The notes: generated by a model from the letters alone, not told the origin. Shown: positions 1 through 8,026, counted from the first letter of the stretch. The stretch is DNA of 14,421 bases from Lachnospiraceae bacterium (GCA_900765975.1 CAAFTS010000119.1:1-14421), one strand, 5' to 3'. Translations and numbers: made by a program.

Positions 1-1
1 A

Positions 2-532
2 ACTGAGGGGAACGAATCCAAAGCAGAGTTGCATCAATTGAGAGAACAGTTGATGCAGATGCAGTTTGACGGGCAGATTACGCTGGAAATGGGACGGTAT
101 ATGGCGGCATCCTGTGGAACATATCTAACGAAAGTAGTAGATGAAAAGGAAAATGCCGGGGTTCATTATGCAATCGTGGATGGCGGAATCCATCATCTGA
201 ATTATTTCGGGCAGACCATGGCGATGAAGCTCCCTTATTTTAAACAGTTAAATGGGGAAAACTTTGAAGAAAAAGTGGATGGCGAGGAAAACCTTACAAC
301 AGTGTGTGGTTCTTTGTGTACGGTAAGCGATGTTCTTGTAAAAAAAATGCCTCTGCATGGAAAGATTATGGGAGATGTGCTGGCATTTGAGAACACTGGA
401 GCGTATTCCGTTACAGAAGGAATTTATCTATTCCTCAGCAGGGCATTTCCGAAGGTAATCTTTGCGACAGAGGAAAATGGATTGGAACTGGTGCGTGATA
501 CGGTGCAAAGTCATTGTTTTAACGGAATCTGA
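2..532 (+). CDS. PLP-dependent decarboxylase (fold type III, DAP/ornithine decarboxylase-like), 3' part only
   Basis: This reading frame is open to the left edge, so the gene starts outside the window and only its C-terminal half (about 176 codons) is seen. The part present matches the C-terminal beta domain of Orn/DAP/Arg decarboxylases: an EMGR motif (bases 86-97; EPGR in DAP decarboxylase), CGSLCTVSD around 305-331 with the Cys (317-319) that family members carry near the substrate, and GDVLAFENTGAY near 344-379 whose Tyr faces PLP in relatives. The Lys that binds PLP would lie upstream. The next genes are a carrier protein and glycosyltransferases, so lysine biosynthesis is unlikely. Better analogues are carrier-linked decarboxylases such as BtrK of butirosin synthesis or the exosortase-associated family. 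The substrate cannot be read from this fragment. A TTG at 29 is not a credible start because the alignment to the family runs through it. Confidence 0.88.
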   Translation, partial: TEGNESKAELHQLREQLMQMQFDGQITLEMGRYMAASCGTYLTKVVDEKENAGVHYAIVDGGIHHLNYFGQTMAMKLPYFKQLNGENFEEKVDGEENLTTVCGSLCTVSDVLVKKMPLHGKIMGDVLAFENTGAYSVTEGIYLFLSRAFPKVIFATEENGLELVRDTVQSHCFNGI

Positions 533-535
533 TAC

Positions 536-564
536 TTGTGATTTGATTGTGGGAATGATAGAAT
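536..564 (+). promoter_or_regulatory. Possible internal sigma-A promoter before the carrier-protein gene
   Basis: The gap of 80 bases after the decarboxylase holds TTGTGA at 536-541 and TAGAAT at 559-564 with a 17-base spacer. Each box differs from consensus at one or two positions. It could give the carrier protein and glycosyltransferases extra transcription within the operon. AT-rich DNA gives such matches by chance, so this is tentative. No terminator is seen in the gap. Confidence 0.3.
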
Positions 565-612
565 AAAAGGAACAAATGATAAAAAGACAAGAAATAGAAA
601 GTGAGAGATACG

Positions 613-840
613 ATGGATAAGTTGATTGAGATTTTAGAAGAGATTCAGCCGGATGTGGATTATAGAGAGTGTACAACATTGATTGATGATGGACTTCTGG
701 ATTCTTTTGCAATTTTGTCAATTGTGGGAGAAATTGAGGATGAGTTTGGGGTGTCTGTAACACCGGCAGAGATTATTCCGGAAAATTTCAACTCCGCAGA
801 GAGTTTGTGGGATATGATTGAGAGATTGAAAGAAGATTAA
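613..840 (+). CDS. Acyl carrier protein, DltC-like
   Basis: A 75-residue acidic, helical protein of carrier-protein size. It has the 4'-phosphopantetheine attachment motif GLLDSF (residues 27-32), with Ser31 (codon 703-705) as the expected attachment site, followed by the amphipathic helix EIEDEFGV. The motif and the ending (ENFNSAESLWDMI) look more like the D-alanine carrier DltC and other amino-acid carriers than the fatty-acid ACP, which has DSLD. I chose ATG 613 because a purine-rich GTGAGAG at 601-607 sits just before it. A GTG at 601 in the same frame would add four residues but has a weaker ribosome site. It follows a PLP decarboxylase and precedes glycosyltransferases, so the inferred role is to carry an amino acid or a derived amine during glycan modification. 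The ligase that would load it is not in the window. Confidence 0.88.
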   Translation: MDKLIEILEEIQPDVDYRECTTLIDDGLLDSFAILSIVGEIEDEFGVSVTPAEIIPENFNSAESLWDMIERLKED

Positions 841-875
841 GAAGAAACCAGTGAAAAGATTGAAAGAATCATAAT

Positions 876-1967
876 ATGAAGAAAATAGGATTTGTAAATT
901 ATGATATGACGGTAACAGGAGGCGTTGAGCAGGTGACGACAGCACTTGCCAATGCTTTTTGTGCTGAATATGAAGTATTTATTTTTGGGATATTTGGAAA
1001 AGGAAAAAGAGTTCCTTATACATTTGATCCTCGTATTCATTATCATGCAGAGTTGACCGAGGATTGCAGGATTCGTCAGCGGATTACAAGATGTTTTCGA
1101 CCACTTCGGGAGTGGATGGAAAAGAATGAGCTAGATGTGGTTTTTCTGATGGAGAATCACCCGGCACTGGTGGCATCACCGATGCGTTTTTTTACGAAAA
1201 CAAAATTGGTATTTTGTGATCATGGCGCTTTGATGAATGAGTGGGAGAAAAAGGATATTACGTTGTTCCGTTTTTGGGATTCTTTGATTTCTCACCGGAC
1301 GGTGACGCTGACGGAACAGAATCGTCAGGATTATATACGAAAGTTTCATACTAATCCGAAAAAAATCCAGAGCATTTATAACTGGATTCGACCGGAAGTA
1401 ATTGCAGCGAGAGAGGATTATGATGTAAATTCTAAGAAGATTCTTACGGTGGGACGAGTCAGTGAGGAAAAAGGCTATGATATGCTGATGAAGGTTGCGA
1501 AAAAGGTTTTGCCGGATTATCCGGACTGGCAATGGCATTTGTATGGAACCGGAGACCAATTTGAATGGCTGCAGCAGGAAGTGAAGAACTGTCATCTGGA
1601 ATCTCAGGTTATTTTGAAAGGAAATGTGAAGGATGCATATCAACATTATTCGGAGTATGCATTGCTTGTTCTTCCGTCTTATCGAGAAGGACTTCCGCTG
1701 GTGCTTTTGGAGGCAAAAGCCTGTGGTCTTCCGATGGTCAGCTTTGATGTAACTACCGGACCGCGGGAGATTATCGAAGATGGAAGAGATGGGTATTTAG
1801 TTCCTACCTATGATTTGGAACAAATGGCAGCGCGCATTGAGGAATTGATTGATAATCTAGAGTTAAGAATCCGATTTTCCGCGCATACAAAAGAGAATCT
1901 AAATAAATTTCAAAAAGAAAAAATTTATGAACAATGGAAGGACTTGATTGAAGGCATCACAAAGTGA
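876..1967 (+). CDS. Glycosyltransferase family 4 (GT-B fold), first of two
   Basis: A 363-residue GT-B enzyme, expected in the cytoplasm or at the inner membrane face, moving a sugar from a nucleotide donor to a growing lipid-linked glycan. The N-terminal domain begins with a strand and a glycine loop (TGGVEQ, residues 14-19) typical of GT4 acceptor domains. The C-terminal domain shows GRVSEEKG (193-200) and the EX7E motif in REGLPLVLLEA (Glu271 and Glu279), which contacts the donor sugar nucleotide in this family. Length is normal. ATG 876 lies 35 bases after the carrier gene and has only a weak ribosome site (GAAAGAA), so translation may be modest. It ends just before the next gene. The sugar and linkage cannot be read from sequence. 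Confidence 0.93.
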   Translation: MKKIGFVNYDMTVTGGVEQVTTALANAFCAEYEVFIFGIFGKGKRVPYTFDPRIHYHAELTEDCRIRQRITRCFRPLREWMEKNELDVVFLMENHPALVASPMRFFTKTKLVFCDHGALMNEWEKKDITLFRFWDSLISHRTVTLTEQNRQDYIRKFHTNPKKIQSIYNWIRPEVIAAREDYDVNSKKILTVGRVSEEKGYDMLMKVAKKVLPDYPDWQWHLYGTGDQFEWLQQEVKNCHLESQVILKGNVKDAYQHYSEYALLVLPSYREGLPLVLLEAKACGLPMVSFDVTTGPREIIEDGRDGYLVPTYDLEQMAARIEELIDNLELRIRFSAHTKENLNKFQKEKIYEQWKDLIEGITK

Positions 1968-1994
1968 TTGGAGTCTGAAGATGGGAGAAAAGAC

Positions 1995-3095
1995 ATGCGA
2001 ATCTTACAAATTGGAATGTCGTATAATCCGGGCGGGATTGAAAGTTTTGTAATGAATTATGTCCGGGAATTGACAAAGCAGGGAGTGCAGTTTGATTTTA
2101 TCAGTATGTTTCCAAAACTGGCGTATGAAGATGAAATTACCGCTTTGGGCGGAAAGGTGTATCACACAGTTGACGGACGAAAACGCCCGATTACGTTTTA
2201 TCGGCAAATGAAAAAAATATTGCGGATGCGGCATTATGATGCAGTTCATGTGAATATGCTTTCTGCTGCAAATATTGTGCCGGTTATGACAGCGCGGCAT
2301 TTTGGAGTGAAAAAGGTAATCGCACATTCCCATAATTCTTCCACTCCGGGGTTGGTGCGGAATCTGTTGCATAGGGTAAATAAGCCGTTTTTATCCTGTT
2401 TTGCAACTGATTATTTTGCATGCAGTCAGGTGGCAGCAGAATGGTTGTTTACGGGCAAAGTTCTGAAAAGCGGAAAGGTGCGGCTAATTCATAATGCATT
2501 GAGGTTAGAAGATTTTTTATGTTCAGAAATGCAGAGAGCAGAGGCAAAAAAACAGTTTCAATTGGAAGATAAGTTTGTGATTGGACATGTAGGACGTTTT
2601 GAAGAGCAGAAAAATCATTTATATTTGATAGAAATCATGAAGGCTTTTACAGAAAAGAGAGACGATGTTGTTTTATTGCTGATTGGAACCGGAGAGTTAG
2701 AAACAGAAGTGCGAAGGAAGGTACAGGAATATGGCTTGGAGAAACAGGTTCAATTTCTGGGACTTCGAAAGGATGTGCCGGAACTTTTGAAAGCGATGGA
2801 TCTTTTTCTTTTTCCGTCCTTGTTTGAAGGTCTTCCGCTTGTATTGTTGGAGGCACAGGCAACAGGTATTTTGAGTGTTGTATCATCTGCGGTTACTTGT
2901 GATGTTGATCTTACAAAACAGATGCAGTTTGTTTCTTTGAAGGATGCACCTGAAACGTGGGCAGAAGAGATGGAAAAGATGGCTGAGAAAAGAAATTCAA
3001 GAAAGTCTCCGGAAGAAATTAAGCAGTTGTTCCAAGAGGCCGGATATGAGATTGAAGCAGCGGCGAAACAATTGAAATTATATTATGAAAAATAG
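1995..3095 (+). CDS. Glycosyltransferase family 4, EpsF/CapH-like, second of two
   Basis: A 366-residue GT-B glycosyltransferase. The N-terminus MRILQIGMSYNPGGIESF is typical of EpsF-like GT4 enzymes of exopolysaccharide clusters, with the glycine loop at residues 12-14. AHSHN (110-114) lies in the acceptor-domain core. The donor domain has GHVGRFEEQKN (197-207) and the EX7E motif FEGLPLVLLEA (Glu278 and Glu286). I chose ATG 1995 because GGGAGA (1983-1988) lies six bases before it and the family N-terminus starts there. A TTG at 1968, abutting the previous stop, would add nine hydrophilic residues and has no better ribosome site. The two GT4 proteins share family motifs but differ clearly in their N-terminal domains, suggesting different acceptors rather than recent duplicates. 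Confidence 0.93.
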   Translation: MRILQIGMSYNPGGIESFVMNYVRELTKQGVQFDFISMFPKLAYEDEITALGGKVYHTVDGRKRPITFYRQMKKILRMRHYDAVHVNMLSAANIVPVMTARHFGVKKVIAHSHNSSTPGLVRNLLHRVNKPFLSCFATDYFACSQVAAEWLFTGKVLKSGKVRLIHNALRLEDFLCSEMQRAEAKKQFQLEDKFVIGHVGRFEEQKNHLYLIEIMKAFTEKRDDVVLLLIGTGELETEVRRKVQEYGLEKQVQFLGLRKDVPELLKAMDLFLFPSLFEGLPLVLLEAQATGILSVVSSAVTCDVDLTKQMQFVSLKDAPETWAEEMEKMAEKRNSRKSPEEIKQLFQEAGYEIEAAAKQLKLYYEK

Positions 3096-3124
3096 CAGAA
3101 TTTATTTGCATTAGGAGGTAGAGA

Positions 3125-4090
3125 ATGCCTGAAATTAGTGTGATTGTGCCTGTTTATAAGGTAGAACCATATATTCATAAGTGTGTAGATTCTATATTGG
3201 CACAGACGTTTTCAGATTATGAATTAATATTAGTCGATGATGGGAGCCCGGACACTTGTGGAAATATTTGTGATGAATATGCCAAAAAGGATGCGCGTAT
3301 TCGTGTGATTCATAAGGAGAATGGTGGATTAAGTGATGCTCGAAATGCAGGAATGAAAATTGCCTGTGGAGAGTATGTGATTTTTATTGATAGTGATGAT
3401 TATATAGATGCAGATATGTTGTCTTATCTTTATGAAAATTTGAGGAAAGCAGACGCAGATATGGCAACTTGCGGTATTTATGAGGTGTATGCAGACCGGA
3501 TTGAAAAACAGGAAGAAGAACCGGAGTTTGTTTGCAGCGGAGAAGAGGCGTTTCGTTGTATTTTACGAGGACATACCATCCGGGGAGAAATCTGGAATAA
3601 GCTGATCAAGAGAAGCTGTATATCAGATTTGGAATTTCCGAAAGGAAAGCTGTATGAAGATATTTTTTATACCGTAGATATGATGCAGAGGATCAAAAAA
3701 GTAGCAGTGGGGACAAAACCGAAGTATTATTATCTGCATCGGTCGGACAGTATTACAGGAAAGGCATATCGTCCGAAGTTATTTGATATTATAGATGGAT
3801 ATACGAAAAACTATCAGGTTGTAAAACAAGCCTTTCCAAAGCTGGAAGAAGAGGCAGAGTGTTTGTGGATCTGGTCCAGATTTATTGTACTGGATAAAAT
3901 GTTTTTGGAAGAAAACTATCGTTCAATCGACCGATTTGAGGAACTGGTAACCTTTATTAAACAGCATTTTCGCCGGATTATGAAAAATCCGTATTTTCAG
4001 AGAAATCGGAAAATTTCGGCAATTGTATTGCTGATTAGTATTCCGTTGTATCGGAAATTAGTATTTATCAGTGAAGGAAAAAAGAAGTAA
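3125..4090 (+). CDS. Glycosyltransferase family 2 (GT-A fold)
   Basis: A 321-residue inverting GT2 enzyme. The catalytic domain opens with ISVIVPVYKVEPY (residues 4-16), then LVDDGSPD (36-43, nucleotide binding), NGGLSDARNAG (66-76) and the metal-binding DXD-type motif FIDSDD (87-92). This N-terminal third is very like the WcaA/EpsJ/CpsJ group of capsule and exopolysaccharide enzymes. The C-terminal part carries LYEDIFY (around residues 177-183), where family members place the catalytic base. A strong AGGAGGT at 3113-3119 sits five bases before ATG 3125, the best ribosome site in this operon. The stop abuts the next start. It presumably adds one sugar of the repeat unit; donor and acceptor are unknown. 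Confidence 0.94.
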   Translation: MPEISVIVPVYKVEPYIHKCVDSILAQTFSDYELILVDDGSPDTCGNICDEYAKKDARIRVIHKENGGLSDARNAGMKIACGEYVIFIDSDDYIDADMLSYLYENLRKADADMATCGIYEVYADRIEKQEEEPEFVCSGEEAFRCILRGHTIRGEIWNKLIKRSCISDLEFPKGKLYEDIFYTVDMMQRIKKVAVGTKPKYYYLHRSDSITGKAYRPKLFDIIDGYTKNYQVVKQAFPKLEEEAECLWIWSRFIVLDKMFLEENYRSIDRFEELVTFIKQHFRRIMKNPYFQRNRKISAIVLLISIPLYRKLVFISEGKKK

Positions 4091-4993
4091 ATGAATAGAA
4101 AACATGCATATTTGATCAAGACGCATCATCAGTTCGAAGTACTGAAAAAATTGTTAATGCTTTTGGATGATGAGCGGAATGATATTTATATTCATATTGG
4201 ACTGGATGTGGAATTTCATGCTGAGGAATTACAAGCGGTTGTCCATAAATCTGACTTATACTTTGTAGAAAGAATCCATGAACAATGGGGCGGATATAGT
4301 CAGATCCAAAGTGAATTGATTTTGTTTAGAGAGGCATGGAAAAGAGGCTATGAATACTATCATCTGCTCAGTGGAGCGGATTTGCCACTGAAGACACAAG
4401 ATGAGATTCATGCATTTTTTTCAGAGCATAAAGGAAAAGAGTTTCTCTACTTTTGCCCCAAAAGTTTTTGGGAAGAGTCCAGATATAAATATGAGCAGTA
4501 TTATTGGTTGCAAGAAAGAATCGGCAGGGAAGGGCATCATTTTTTGAGATTGGTGGAAAAATGTTCTTTATTTTTGCAACGCCGTTTTGGTGTTAAGCGT
4601 CAGAAACCAGGAGTGGAGTATTGTCTGGGGGCGAACTGGGTGAGTATTACGCACAATCTGGTTGCGTACATTTTGCAGAACGAGGAATTGATTAAGGAAT
4701 TGTTTCGTGCGACTTTATGTGGTGATGAATTTTTTGTACAGACTCTCGTATGGAATTCAAAGTATCGGGAACAGGTTTTTTCGTTGGAGGATGACTACTA
4801 TGCATCTCTTCGTTATATCGATTGGAAACGTGGGAACCCCTACGTGTGGAGAAGTCAGGATTATGCAGAATTGATGGAATCTCCGTATCTATTTGCCCGA
4901 AAATTTGAAGAAAAGGTAGATTCGGAGATTATAGATCAGATTTTTGATTCCATAATGAATAAACAAAAGAAAGGAATCGGATATGAGAAGTAA
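4091..4993 (+). CDS. Core-2/I-branching type glycosyltransferase (GT14-like)
   Basis: A 300-residue protein matching the Core-2/I-branching beta-1,6-N-acetylglucosaminyltransferase family. Visible family marks are the start HAYLIKTHHQ (5-14, the AYLI...H strand), QWGGYS (65-70), YHLLSGADLPL (90-100), the LGANWVSIT segment (179-187) and CGDEFFVQTL (210-219, with the conserved Asp-Glu). Vertebrate members make mucin branches in the Golgi; bacterial members occur in capsule and exopolysaccharide loci and have no signal or membrane segment, as here. By family it may transfer GlcNAc or another sugar such as xylose. ATG 4091 directly follows the previous TAA, with GAAGGA upstream inside the preceding gene. 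The last 11 bases overlap the flippase gene, so translation is probably coupled. Confidence 0.9.
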   Translation: MNRKHAYLIKTHHQFEVLKKLLMLLDDERNDIYIHIGLDVEFHAEELQAVVHKSDLYFVERIHEQWGGYSQIQSELILFREAWKRGYEYYHLLSGADLPLKTQDEIHAFFSEHKGKEFLYFCPKSFWEESRYKYEQYYWLQERIGREGHHFLRLVEKCSLFLQRRFGVKRQKPGVEYCLGANWVSITHNLVAYILQNEELIKELFRATLCGDEFFVQTLVWNSKYREQVFSLEDDYYASLRYIDWKRGNPYVWRSQDYAELMESPYLFARKFEEKVDSEIIDQIFDSIMNKQKKGIGYEK

Positions 4994-6494
4994 ACTGGCA
5001 ATGAAAAATATGGTGGCAAATTTATTTCTGCAGTTTCTGGTGTTGATTTCTGGAATTATATTGCCGCGTTTTTTTATGGAAACATATGGTTCGACAGTGA
5101 ATGGGATGATTACTTCTGTGAATCAGTTTTTGATGTATCTGGGGTTGGCAGAAGCCGGAATCGGTACTGCATCGGTTGTAGCGCTGTATGCACCGCTGGC
5201 ACATGAGCAGGAAGGAGAAGTCAATTCGATCTTGTCTGCAACCAGAAAATTTTATAATCGCTCTGGCAGCTTATTTTTAGTATTCGTGCTTTTGCTAGCA
5301 GTGGTATACCCATTTTTTATTTCGGGACAATTGGAGCAGAGTATGGTACGAACTATGATACTCGTACTAGCCAGCAGCACGTTAGTGGATTTCTTTTTTC
5401 TTGGAAAATACAGGGTGCTGCTTACTGCCAATCAAAGAGGATATGTAGTTGCAGTGATTCAGTCTGTTGGTACAGTAGTGAATATGGCGGTTTCTATTCT
5501 TTTGATTTATCTGGGGACAAGTGTTTTGATTGTAAAGGCAGTTGCAACCGGAGTCTATATTTTACGTTTGATTTTGGTTCGGATTTATGTAAAAAAAGAG
5601 TATCCGGATGTGGATTTTCATGCGGAACCTAAGATGGATGCATTGAATCAGCGCGGGGCGGCACTTTTGCATCAGATTGTCGGGATTATTGTAAATAATA
5701 CGGATGTTGTTCTCTTAACAATTTTGATTGGCCGTGGCTCCTTATTGGAAGTTAGTGTTTATTCTGCGTATAATCTGGTAGTGACGGCAGTGAATACACT
5801 GTTAACTTCTTTTTCCAATGGATTGACAGCGGGATTTGGCGAAGTGATTTCCAAGGGAGAAGAGGATGTGCTCCGAGAGAACTATTCCAGTTATGAATAT
5901 ATGTATCTGGTGATTTTATTTATTGTTGTTGTATGCATGGGCGTGCTGATTATCCCGTTTATTGCGGTTTACACCATGAATATGACAGATGTAGATTATG
6001 TGCGTCCACTTATTGGAGTGCTTTTTACTGTGATTGTATTGCTGCAAAACATTCGGATTCCGGGAATTACGATTATTTGTGCAGCCGGACATTATAAAGA
6101 AACTAGATATCAGGCTATTTTAGAAGCAGTGATCAATCTGGTAGTGTCGATAGCATTAATTCAGAAACTCGGTATGGCAGGTGTATTGATTGGTACGGTT
6201 TGTTCTTATGGATACCGTTCCTTGGATGTGATTCTATATAATAGTAAATACCTGGTGAAAGGTACAGGAAAAAGAACTTTTTCAAGAATCGGAAGAAATA
6301 TATTTGTTGTAGTAGTGTTGGTTGCGGTTGGAATTTATGTTGTTCCTCAGAATATGACCTCTTTTGTATCGTGGTTTTTATATGCGGTATTATCTGGTGC
6401 AGTAAGCAGTTTTGTGTTATTGGGACTTAATTATTTTGCAGAACCGGAAGAATGCAGAAAGTTATTAGTAAAATTTAAGATGGTAGTGAAATGA
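4983..6494 (+). CDS. Wzx/MATE-like polysaccharide flippase
   Basis: A 503-residue polytopic membrane protein of the MOP superfamily (oligosaccharide flippase / lipopolysaccharide biosynthesis protein). It has about 12-14 hydrophobic segments and the usual N-terminal opening of a short basic stretch, a helix, then IILPRFFMETYGSTVNGM, a variant of the Wzx start. It would move the lipid-linked repeat unit made by the four glycosyltransferases across the membrane. The start overlaps the preceding gene by 11 bases and has AAGGAA (4971-4976) six bases upstream. Length is normal for the family. It is the last gene of the operon, directly followed by a terminator. No Wzy polymerase or chain-length regulator is present here; they may lie to the left. 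Confidence 0.92.
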   Translation: MRSKLAMKNMVANLFLQFLVLISGIILPRFFMETYGSTVNGMITSVNQFLMYLGLAEAGIGTASVVALYAPLAHEQEGEVNSILSATRKFYNRSGSLFLVFVLLLAVVYPFFISGQLEQSMVRTMILVLASSTLVDFFFLGKYRVLLTANQRGYVVAVIQSVGTVVNMAVSILLIYLGTSVLIVKAVATGVYILRLILVRIYVKKEYPDVDFHAEPKMDALNQRGAALLHQIVGIIVNNTDVVLLTILIGRGSLLEVSVYSAYNLVVTAVNTLLTSFSNGLTAGFGEVISKGEEDVLRENYSSYEYMYLVILFIVVVCMGVLIIPFIAVYTMNMTDVDYVRPLIGVLFTVIVLLQNIRIPGITIICAAGHYKETRYQAILEAVINLVVSIALIQKLGMAGVLIGTVCSYGYRSLDVILYNSKYLVKGTGKRTFSRIGRNIFVVVVLVAVGIYVVPQNMTSFVSWFLYAVLSGAVSSFVLLGLNYFAEPEECRKLLVKFKMVVK

Positions 6495-6497
6495 AAA

Positions 6498-6546
6498 AAC
6501 AGAGGGAATTCATCATGGAAGTGATGGGATTCTCTCTGTTTTTTTT
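6498..6546 (+). terminator. Rho-independent terminator of the glycan operon
   Basis: AACAGAGGGAATTC (6498-6511) pairs with GGATTCTCTCTGTT (6527-6540) over 14 pairs including two G-T. An inner ATCA/TGAT extends the stem. The hairpin is followed by a run of T to 6546. It starts four bases after the flippase stop. The A run before the stem could make it work in the other direction as well. Confidence 0.92.
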
Positions 6547-6599
6547 ATTGGTTATATATTTAAAAGTGTTCGAAAAAATTGGAAAATTAACGGAAAAGG

Positions 6600-6628
6600 T
6601 TGAATCACACTGTCGAATATTGTATTAT
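6600..6628 (+). promoter_or_regulatory. Sigma-A promoter for the LCP / cohesin-protein operon
   Basis: TTGAAT (6600-6605) and TATTAT (6623-6628) are separated by 17 bases, each close to consensus. It lies between the glycan-operon terminator and the LCP gene, giving a leader of about 45 bases before ATG 6680. No repressor-site palindrome or riboswitch-sized leader is visible. Confidence 0.65.
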
Positions 6629-6679
6629 GAAAGTTGATGAAATTAAAAAACTAAAATAATGAATAATGGGTGGTTAAAT

Positions 6680-8026
6680 ATGGCAAAGAATCGGAAGAAA
6701 TACCGAAGAGGTCGAAGAAAGAAGGGAAATTGGTTTACCCGGATGAAAATGTGGCAAAGGATACTGGTTTGTGTTGGTGGTGTACTGATTTGTCTGATAG
6801 GAGCAGCAGGAATTTATGTTGCGGCGAAATGGGATAAGGTAGATACTAGAGATATTAAAGCGGAAGATATTGTGATTAATCCGGAAATTCGAGACAGAGA
6901 AGTGGATCTGGGAGATGGTTATACCAATATTGCTTTGTTTGGCGTGGATTCTCGAGAGGGAGATCTGGGGGAAGGTAACCGTACGGACTGTATCATTGTT
7001 GCTAGTTTAAATAATGAAACAAAAGAGATTAAGATGGTTTCGGTATATCGAGATACGTTGTTGGATTTGTCGGAGGGTACATACCAGAAGTGTAATGCGG
7101 CGTATAGTTATGGTGGACCAACCATGGCAATCAATATGTTGAATATGAATCTGGATTTAGATATTCAGGATTATGTTACAGTAGATTTTGGCGCTATATC
7201 AGATGTTGTGGATCTGGTTGGTGGAATTGAGATGGATGTGACTGATGAAGAAGCCTATTATATTAGTGAGTATCTTCAGGAGACGGCAGATGCAGCTGGT
7301 AAAGCAGCTCACTTCTTGGATTATGGTGGTCATATGGTTTTGGATGGTCCACAGGCTACAACATATGCTAGAATCCGCTCTACAGCAGGAGGGGATTTTA
7401 CAAGAACAGAGCGTCAGCGCCTTGTAATTGAGAAGATTGTTGAAAAATTACAAAAAGTAGATGTAATGACATTGAATAAAATTATTGATCAGGTATTTCC
7501 ACAGGTTTCTACAAGTTTTACACTACAGGAACTGATGAATTATGCACTCGCTTATAAAGATTATGTACTTCTTGAAAATGCCGGTTTTCCATTTGAAAAG
7601 ACAACGGATACGTTGCCGGAAATCGGAAGTGTTGTTATTCCAACAGATTTAACAAGTAATGTTACAAAGCTTCATGAGTTTTTGTTTGGAGCTACAGGAT
7701 ATGCGCCGTCTTCAACTGTAAATACGTTGAGTGCAAATATTTCATATACAGCAAATTCCGGAGGAACGACGGATACATCTGGCTGGGAGCAGTCACAGTA
7801 TACCGATAATTCAACATCCAATGAGTCTTATGTGGATCCAAATGCAGGAAATAACACATGGCAGGAACCATCCACAGATGTTCCGTCCGGTGGTGAGACA
7901 AATCAAGGCACAACAGATCCGGGAGTAACAGATCCGGGAGTAACAGATCCAGGAGTGACGGATCCGGGAACCGGAGGTACGGGAGGAACGGATCAGAACG
8001 GTGCAGCCGGAGGAGAAACTCAATAA
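6680..8026 (+). CDS. LytR-CpsA-Psr (LCP) family glycopolymer-peptidoglycan phosphotransferase
   Basis: A 448-residue LCP enzyme. A very basic cytoplasmic N-terminus (residues 1-27) leads to one membrane segment (about 28-49), so the catalytic domain is outside. The LCP domain runs from about residue 80 to 260, with FGVDSR (87-92), the RTD motif (101-103), VYRDT (122-126), VGGIEMDV (180-187), the YARIR segment (229-233) and TRTERQR (241-247). These are the Asp and Arg positions that bind the polyprenyl-phosphate head group in relatives. Such enzymes transfer teichoic acids or capsule from the lipid carrier to peptidoglycan. Beside a glycan operon this is the natural attachment step, though substrate is inferred. 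After about residue 340 a Ser/Thr/Asn/Gly-rich tail ends in four TDPG repeats and no sorting signal. ATG 6680 is chosen because GGGTGG (6668-6673) lies six bases before it; ATG 6659 has no ribosome site. Confidence 0.93.
   Translation: MAKNRKKYRRGRRKKGNWFTRMKMWQRILVCVGGVLICLIGAAGIYVAAKWDKVDTRDIKAEDIVINPEIRDREVDLGDGYTNIALFGVDSREGDLGEGNRTDCIIVASLNNETKEIKMVSVYRDTLLDLSEGTYQKCNAAYSYGGPTMAINMLNMNLDLDIQDYVTVDFGAISDVVDLVGGIEMDVTDEEAYYISEYLQETADAAGKAAHFLDYGGHMVLDGPQATTYARIRSTAGGDFTRTERQRLVIEKIVEKLQKVDVMTLNKIIDQVFPQVSTSFTLQELMNYALAYKDYVLLENAGFPFEKTTDTLPEIGSVVIPTDLTSNVTKLHEFLFGATGYAPSSTVNTLSANISYTANSGGTTDTSGWEQSQYTDNSTSNESYVDPNAGNNTWQEPSTDVPSGGETNQGTTDPGVTDPGVTDPGVTDPGTGGTGGTDQNGAAGGETQ
7913..7972 (+). 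repeat. Four tandem 15-base repeats coding for T-D-P-G-V/T units
   Basis: The unit ACAGATCCGGGAGTA occurs exactly at 7913-7927 and 7928-7942. It is slightly changed at 7943-7957 and diverged at 7958-7972. It keeps the reading frame and encodes the proline-glycine tail of the LCP protein. The near-identical copies suggest recent expansion by slippage, so copy number may vary between strains without breaking the gene. Confidence 0.9.

Noticed and set aside
428-763. Minus-strand open frame of 111 codons across the decarboxylase end and carrier gene
   Set aside because: It spans two well-supported plus-strand genes, has no ribosome site and no recognisable protein family.
6659-6679. Upstream ATG for the LCP gene
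   Set aside because: No ribosome site precedes it, while GGGTGG stands six bases before ATG 6680.
7913-7972. Short direct repeats considered as a CRISPR array
   Set aside because: The 15-base units are contiguous, without spacers, and keep the coding frame of the LCP gene.
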